Positions 57,641 to 64,000 of a stretch of 64,000 bases of DNA are shown here, piece by piece. The stretch comes from Glomus cerebriforme (taxonomy: Eukaryota > Glomeromycota > Glomeromycetes > Glomerales > Glomeraceae). Position 1 is the stretch's first letter; each line of letters starts with the position of its first letter. Location: assembly GCA_003550305.1 (NCBI GenBank), contig QKYT01000162.1, positions 4,965 to 68,964 on the forward strand, written 5' to 3'. The notes under the pieces were generated by a model. It was given only the letters and a program-made list of their open reading frames with translations. It had not been told where the DNA came from and did not search any database. The translations under genes and the position numbers were made by a program.

Positions 57641-59069
57641 TAACTTTATATAATATTAGAAAATTTTAAAAAATGTTGATTTGTGTTTTTATATTTCCGT
57701 AAATATGGTATACGAAAATAAATAATTTTTTCCGATCTCTTACCACTAGATTCATAGAATATTTACAGAAAATATAGAAATATAACGGAAATAAACGTAT
57801 TTGTAATTTAATCGTCAAAATATTATTGTGGTTACAATAATTGCATTCTTCATTATTAAAAAAAAAATAAAAATTCACATTGTTAAAATACAATACTATA
57901 AAACGTGGAAATATTATCTTGTTATTATTTGTATTATTATTTATTTATTTATTTATAAAAATTTTTTTTTTAATATGGTAATGAATGGCAGGGTAGGGGA
58001 GTTTTCTTGATATTTTTCTTTCACAAAATTGGTTAATTTGTTCATTACAAAATTTGATATATTTATTATTATAATTATTATAATTAGAAAATTAAATGTC
58101 GATGAAACAAAGTATTCCCTGTTACACGAATAATAATATGCACCAATTTCGGCTGATTCAGATCTAAACACTTAGATATCTAAGATGTTGCCGTAAAAAT
58201 GATTATTTATTATACCAAAAAAAAAACCAGATTTAGGTTTTATCATTTTTGAAATGGGCTGGAGCCTGGGAACCAAAACGTTTTTTAGTATTATGGTTTG
58301 ACAAATAATTTGTGATCACTAATTTGTGCAAAAATAGGAAAAATAGGAAATAATTATCATAAGACCAGCATAAAATGAATGTGTGAATTACTTTTTTAGA
58401 TACAATTTCCGTATTACAAAAATTTTAACTTTATTTTCAATATTAAGGTTTGGCTTTATTCGCATCGTGTAACCTCAACGCCATAATGTTCTATTAATAA
58501 AAAAAAAATATATAAATAAATTATCAGACATTATTATAATTGTTTTTTTAAAATGAATATTTATTGATTAATCTATGTTATGTCATAGTACATTTATTTA
58601 TTTGTTTGTTTTAAAATAATCTAGAACTTTCTTAAGAAAGATTTTATTAATTATCCAAATCTAATCTAAAATTGGGCGTGATCAATCTGATCATTATTCA
58701 GTGCCGTATCACGTGACATACTAATTTATCACCGGGGAATGTTAAATCTATCGACGCGTTGTTTTAGCAAATCAAAAGAAGAAAATGATCTTAGCCCTCT
58801 AGGGGGACGTTACTATAATTTGACTTGATCGAAAATTTTTTTTATGCCAATTTCCAATTTTTATGAACTGTTAGATTTTGTATAGTACAACCAATTATTA
58901 TATTTTTATAAAAAAAAGTAAATATACAATATTAATAAATTCGCAAACATTTCTAACACTTAATACGAATAAAATACAGTAACTAACTGACGCGATAAAT
59001 TACGTTAGTACATGGAGTACTATTATCTTCCAGATAAACTTAAAAGATGTTAATTAATATTTCTTAACT
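57641..59069. other. Intergenic, partly transporter 3'-flank copy
   Basis: 58160-58520 matches the 3' flank of the transporter gene. The rest is AT-rich without supported genes. Confidence 0.4.
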
Positions 59070-59272
59070 CTGGGTCGGACAAAATTAATTTTTAGATTTT
59101 CGTGACCTAAAAAGTAAAAATTTTGGTCACCTGGGTTTTATTTTTTCATATATAAATTTTTTTATGTACAGTATTTTGTTTTATATACTTGTATTACATA
59201 AATATCTTTCTGCTGACGAATTTTTGTAGATCCACGGCCAGGTCACGAGAATCTAATTTTGCCCGGCCTTAA
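59070..59272. mobile_element. MITE-like element, ggtcacgagaatcta family, copy 2
   Basis: The left end (gggtcggacaaaatt, tttttagattttcgtgacc) is mirrored at the right (ggtcacgagaatctaatttt, gcccggcc). It is the same family as 22797-23050 but ~50 bp shorter. The centre also has 'ggtcacctggg'. Confidence 0.75.
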
Positions 59273-60825
59273 ATACATATATTGTAAATCACATGGATAT
59301 ATTTTTTGTTTTTTAACGTTTCTTAACAATAATAGATCGCACTTTTTTTAATGATTTTTTATGTTTTTTAATAAATTGCAATTATCAAAATTATTAATTA
59401 TTTTTATAGTGTGATTTATCGAGAAACTTTATTAAAAAAAAAATAATATTGTTAAAAAAAAAAAATTTTTATGTTAATTTTTTTCTTTTCCGTCCATTAA
59501 AATTTTATTAGAAATTCTGGTACGGGTCCAGGTTGGGATGGGCTGGCAATTTTAAATCCGAGCCAGAATTTTCTATGAAGCTATATGTTGCTTTATCAAA
59601 AATTATATTATAACAGTGTCAACCAAAATCATTGTATATAATAAAATCTAATAAGACATATTGTAAATATAATTTATATCATTTTAATATACTAAATTTT
59701 AACCAATATTTTATTAATTTCATTAATATTAATTATAAATTCTAATTAATTAAATAAAAAAAGGTTTATTTTATTGTTTTTCTTTTCTTTTATTAAATAT
59801 GGTAAATAATTTTTTTTTCGCAATTATTAATTGTTCATTTGATTATTTTAAAAATTAAAAATAAAAATTTAGTTTAATTTAAAAATGTCTCTAATCTATT
59901 CTATCTTAATAAATCTAAATTAATTTTACTAAGTTATCAATTGTTTATTGTTTTATCCGATTCTAATAGCAACAGTGTTTAATATAATTTTGTTATATTT
60001 TTTCCACCTTCTAATTTTTTTTCTCTTGTATTCCTTCATTATCCTTTTCTAATTTACATCATTATTTCTTTCTATTTCTAACTTATCACACCTTTTTTTC
60101 GTATGTTTCAATTAACATAATAGAACTTGTTAACTCGAATTATTTCCACATTTTATTTTTTGGGTATACTGTTCCTCTTCTCCAATTCTCTGGGTTTATA
60201 TACTTTTTCCTCAAATTGTTCTTGTTCTTTCCCATTTTTTCCTATGCATTTCTCATTCCTTCTCATTGAAATTTTCGTTTTCAACGTAGAGTAATATTAC
60301 AAGAAATTGATAATGTTGGATTCAGATAGGAATCTTTAACAAATGGATGCCTTATGATTTGTTTGTTATTAATTTTAGTTGCGGCAATATTAGGATATTT
60401 TTTTTTTTACAGTAGCGTAAATGAAATGACATTAATTCTGCTGGATTAAAATATCTGCTGTGATCTCTTTAGTCTTCATCAATTCTTTATTCATCCATTT
60501 ATCTAATTTTAGTTGTTGCTTTCTTGTTATCATACAGATTATTGTAATGTTATCCTTAGATTCTTTTGACTTTACTGTTCGAAAGGTCTAATATGTCCAC
60601 TGCATCTTCTTTTTTTCTACTTTGTATATTTTGTTTTCTCATTTTCTGTTAATAAAATCGTTTCTTTCTTATCAGTTTGTTTTGTTAAATCCAATAATAT
60701 CTTCTATTTAGGAAAAACAGGTTTCAGGTTTCAGTACTTCATAGCTATTCTCAACTAGTAATACTAACAGATGGTATCTTTAGAGTTACTGGATTTTTTG
60801 AAATTAAGTGAAACAAGTGAGGAGG
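59273..60825. other. Intergenic, T-rich, no gene seen
   Basis: No supported coding frame. Unlike locus 1, the left side of the TIR module at 60826 does not show the dispersed repeat body. Confidence 0.4.
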
Positions 60826-60926
60826 GAATTCTAATCTAAACCAACCTGCCAGTTAGGAGATACTCAACTATCTGACCGGCTTTCCTTGCCTGACACGAGA
60901 AAGTTCTCACATACAGTATAAGGAAG
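60826..60926 (-). mobile_element. TIR module, left end (locus 2)
   Basis: It runs gaattctaatctaaacca, 'ccagttaggagatactcaac', tttccttgcctga, then a cacatacagtataaggaag end. It is inverted relative to 61872-61974. Confidence 0.8.
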
Positions 60927-61871
60927 ATAAGAGGGAGTTTAGAGGGGGTAGGGTAGATGGAATAGTTTTTAAAAAGAATTATAGAGAGGAAATAAAATTG
61001 TGATAATAATATAATTAAAGATACCATATGAAAATTAATACAGAATAATAAAAAAAAAAGGTAGTATTTATATATTTAAAAATAATAACAACATAAAAAT
61101 GAGTCAAAATTAATAATGATACAATAATAAATTTAAGTATGATTGATGAGTTGCATCATGCAAATTTCTATATTTAGGAAATTATGCAAGATTTATTACG
61201 TGATTTTTTCATTTGTTTCTTAATTAATGACGCCTATATTTCATCATATTAACTGTCATAAGTGCTAAAAATTAATTTTTTTATAATCATTTCTACCCGC
61301 CAATATAGTAATACAAGCGCACAGCCACTACACAACCATTATGTCAGTAGTAAATGCACAGTATGATTCAATTTATGATTTATTTTTTAATAATAAATTA
61401 AATAATTACGTGTTTTAATGTATTCTCCAACAAATTTTATTAATCATATCCTTATAAGTTGTAACACCCATAACATCACTAAATAAAATCTTCAAGAGCA
61501 ACTGAAACTTTGATTAACATAATCAATTTGTTATTGATTTTGGCTTGTTTTGATAAATAATTGATTTATGCGCTACACGACATTGAAAAGTCTAATTAAA
61601 GTATAAAAAACTATGACTCAATTATTTAAAAATAGAACTTTTCCAAAAATATTAATACTCATTTTTAATATTCTTAATATTTATATTCAATATTTCATAT
61701 TATCATTCCCATTTTTTTGGTACTGTATGAGAAATCACAATTATCTTTTCACAAACCTTATATATTATTATTCATATTTCTATATAGTGCTATTATTATT
61801 CTGATTTTATTTGCTCTCTATAATTTCATTTTTTTCTTTTTAAAACTATTCCCCGTCAAACTCCCTCTTAA
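60927..61871. mobile_element. Core between inverted modules, locus 2
   Basis: Non-coding AT-rich core. 'atgagtcaaaatta' near 61100 is the inverted counterpart of a phrase in the locus 1 core. Short hydrophobic ORFs near 61613-61804 are unsupported. Confidence 0.55.
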
Positions 61872-61974
61872 CTTCCTTGTATTGTATATGATATCTTTCT
61901 CATATCAGGCAAGGAAAGACCAGACAGGTAGTCGAGTATCTCCTAACTGGCTGGTTTGGTTTAGATTAGAATTC
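61872..61974 (+). mobile_element. TIR module, right end (locus 2)
   Basis: It runs cttccttgtattgtatatga, 'caggcaaggaaagaccagac', 'gtcgagtatctcctaactgg', then tggtttagattagaattc. Together with 60826-60926 it delimits a ~1.15-kb element. Confidence 0.8.
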
Positions 61975-61999
61975 TCTTCTCATTTCTTTACATACCATA

Positions 62000-62780
62000 T
62001 TGATCACTTTAATTATAAGCTCATATAGTACCAACACCCATACAGATATAAACAATTTGGAAAAGTGAATATTCAATGAATTTTAAAAAAAAGAAATTTG
62101 GATTCATATATTATAAGCTCACGTAATACCAACAAGGATATGATAAAATTTGGATAAATTGAAGATTCAATGAATCAAAAAATGAAATTTGGATCCCCTA
62201 TAGGCAAAGCTTTATGATTCAGTCCGTAAATAGATGAAATAGATGTAAAATACTAGAAAAGATAGTAAGTTGATAAATGGACATTTTACTAGCAGAACAA
62301 ATAACATAACTACAAAATTATCTAAAAATCATAGTAAAAGATGGGTTGGACTAAGGAAAATTTATCATTTCTTCATCATTGGTTATTACTCCTTTACCAA
62401 GTACCAACAAATAGATGGAATTCTATGTGAATTGAAAGAAATAGATTGGTTATTTATAAGATGGAATGATCAAACAAATAAGCATATCAAAAAGAATAAG
62501 GCAACATATGAAAATAATAATATGCTATTGCTTTAATGAAGTGAATTCAGAAAAGAGTGAATTCAGAAAAATTAAAAATAATAATAATGTAACATATGTT
62601 GTGAAAACTATGGGATGGAAAAAATTTATGAATAAACAAATAGTCAAAAATATAGAAGGCCTTCAAATAGAATATTATATGAAAACTGGGTGTAGGGCAT
62701 AAATGAAATAAATGGGTATAACAATAAAATCAGAATTGAATAATCAAGAAATAGATATATGATAAATTAATACAAAAGTA
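62000..62780 (+). repeat. Dispersed repeat body, copy C
   Basis: It lies directly right of the TIR module, as copy B does in locus 1. Landmarks are 'aagctcatatagtaccaaca', 'caaagctttatgattcag', a gggttgga phrase, and tggaatgatcaaacaaataa followed by gcatatcaaaaagaataagg. ORFs of 78-88 codons occur but are not conserved between copies. Confidence 0.65.
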
Positions 62781-64000
62781 AAGAAGACGGCTGGTAAAAA
62801 AAACTGCACATGTGACATAATCATGGTTCCAATTTCTGCTGGAATCAATTAATTTTTACAATATCATCTTTTTTTTTCATTGCTGTATTTTTTAATAATT
62901 TTATTACATTCTTAATTTGATAACTTTATATAAAATTAGAAATCATGATGATTATGATGTAAAATTAGACATTTCTCCATGAATAATCTATTGTATGATG
63001 ATATTTTTTTTACTTGAATTATTTAATAAAATTATTTATTATTAAATGTACTTTTAATTTAAATTTGTTTTATTTGAAGTAGAAGTTGGATTTAACGACT
63101 AGCCTTCAACTGGATCAATTTATCTTTGAACTGAATCCCAATAGGATTTTCAACTCCCAAAAAATATTTCACATCATATTTTTTTTCAACCAGTCATAAA
63201 TTTGAAATTGTATTATCAGCATAAAATTTTTAACATTTAGATTTCTTTATTTGAATGATCAACGAAGACAAACAATAATACAAGAAATATTTTTTAAGAA
63301 AAAAAAATTCAAAATTTGAATGTAAATTTGAAAATAGATTTAGTCATATTAGTCGTATTTTTATCCGATGAAAACAATTAAAAAAATTATAACAAATTTG
63401 GACCTGGGATCGATTAAACCCTAATTATAGTATCTTTACGCCAATTACTATGTTAACTGAACTTTTTTTTTCTTTAATATCATAACAAAATAAAGTTTTA
63501 ATAATTTGTTAAAAAAATAAATATGAAATCTTTTGTTATTGTTAAAATTATTTTTACTATTTATTTTACTACACGTATAGGTGCAGATATGATGTTTTAT
63601 ATTTATTTTCTTGCTTACTGTATTTTACTCTTTAATAACTTTATCGCTCTATCTTCTACAATAATGAGTTAATGTGTACTTTATAAAACTATCAATTTTC
63701 ACTGTAATCGGTTTTGCTCTATAATATGAATAGAAAATCTTAACTTTTCTTCTTTGATTGCATTCATTACATCTCTTAATTAAAGGTTTCAGTAGTTCAA
63801 GTATGGTTTGTGCCAGATGACTTATAGGTATTTCACATGATGTAATTCTTAAATAATTGATCAATGTTTTTTATCTTTAAACTTTACAGATATTAAAAAA
63901 TCATTTTTATATATACTTTTATTTCAATATGAAAAAGTTATGTGATAAAATATTGCTGTACAGATTATTATTAGAATTTAATATATTTGATTGACATTGA
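62781..64000. other. Intergenic, no gene seen
   Basis: AT-rich. A minus-strand ORF at 63649-63864 has no recognisable family or conservation in the window. Confidence 0.4.

Noticed and set aside
59900..60825. Left arm of a second foldback at locus 2
   Set aside because: The reverse complement does not show the repeat-body landmarks that are clear at 11390-12390.

Overview
The window looks like nuclear DNA of an arbuscular mycorrhizal fungus (Glomeromycotina, Rhizophagus-like). The evidence is very AT-rich DNA with long A/T tracts, genes with several short GT-AG introns, and a local expansion of TKL-type protein kinases that carry N-terminal CxxC-rich modules. Taxonomy is inferred from gene content. 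Scattered N bases show a draft assembly.

Layout. 1-5.3 kb holds a dispersed repeat, a truncated kinase pseudogene, a 20-bp minisatellite and a short inverted-repeat element. 5.3-8.9 kb carries two tandem paralogues on the minus strand that encode small secreted cysteine-rich proteins. 9-17 kb is repeat-rich and contains a ~3.3-kb foldback palindrome and an orphan coding tail. 17.9-19.8 kb has a six-exon gene with a trypsin-like (S1-type) domain and a frameshift in its last exon. 20-23 kb contains a decayed Tc1/mariner transposase and a MITE-like element.

24-47 kb is the kinase region. It holds an intact kinase on the minus strand (23957-26474), a UBP-zinc-finger/coiled-coil gene (27337-28437, minus), a second kinase type (30575-32162, plus), an intact plus-strand relative of the first kinase (33625-36101), and two disrupted plus-strand copies (40906-43415 and 44681-47133). 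Between them lie many kinase fragments on both strands. The repeated units share ~0.7 kb of upstream sequence, and fragments of a minus-strand kinase recur downstream of the genes. This points to repeated segmental duplication followed by decay.

52.2-54.7 kb holds a six-exon SulP/STAS sulfate-transporter-like gene. A decayed tandem copy, including promoter-side and 3' flanks, follows at about 55.9-58.5 kb. 58.5-64 kb is repeat-rich DNA with a second locus of the foldback/TIR family.

Exon boundaries were assigned by hand from GT-AG sites, reading-frame continuity and comparison between paralogues within the window. No tRNA, rRNA or CRISPR array was recognised. The genes do not form one pathway. 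They are independent accessory-type genes in a duplication-prone, repeat-rich region.
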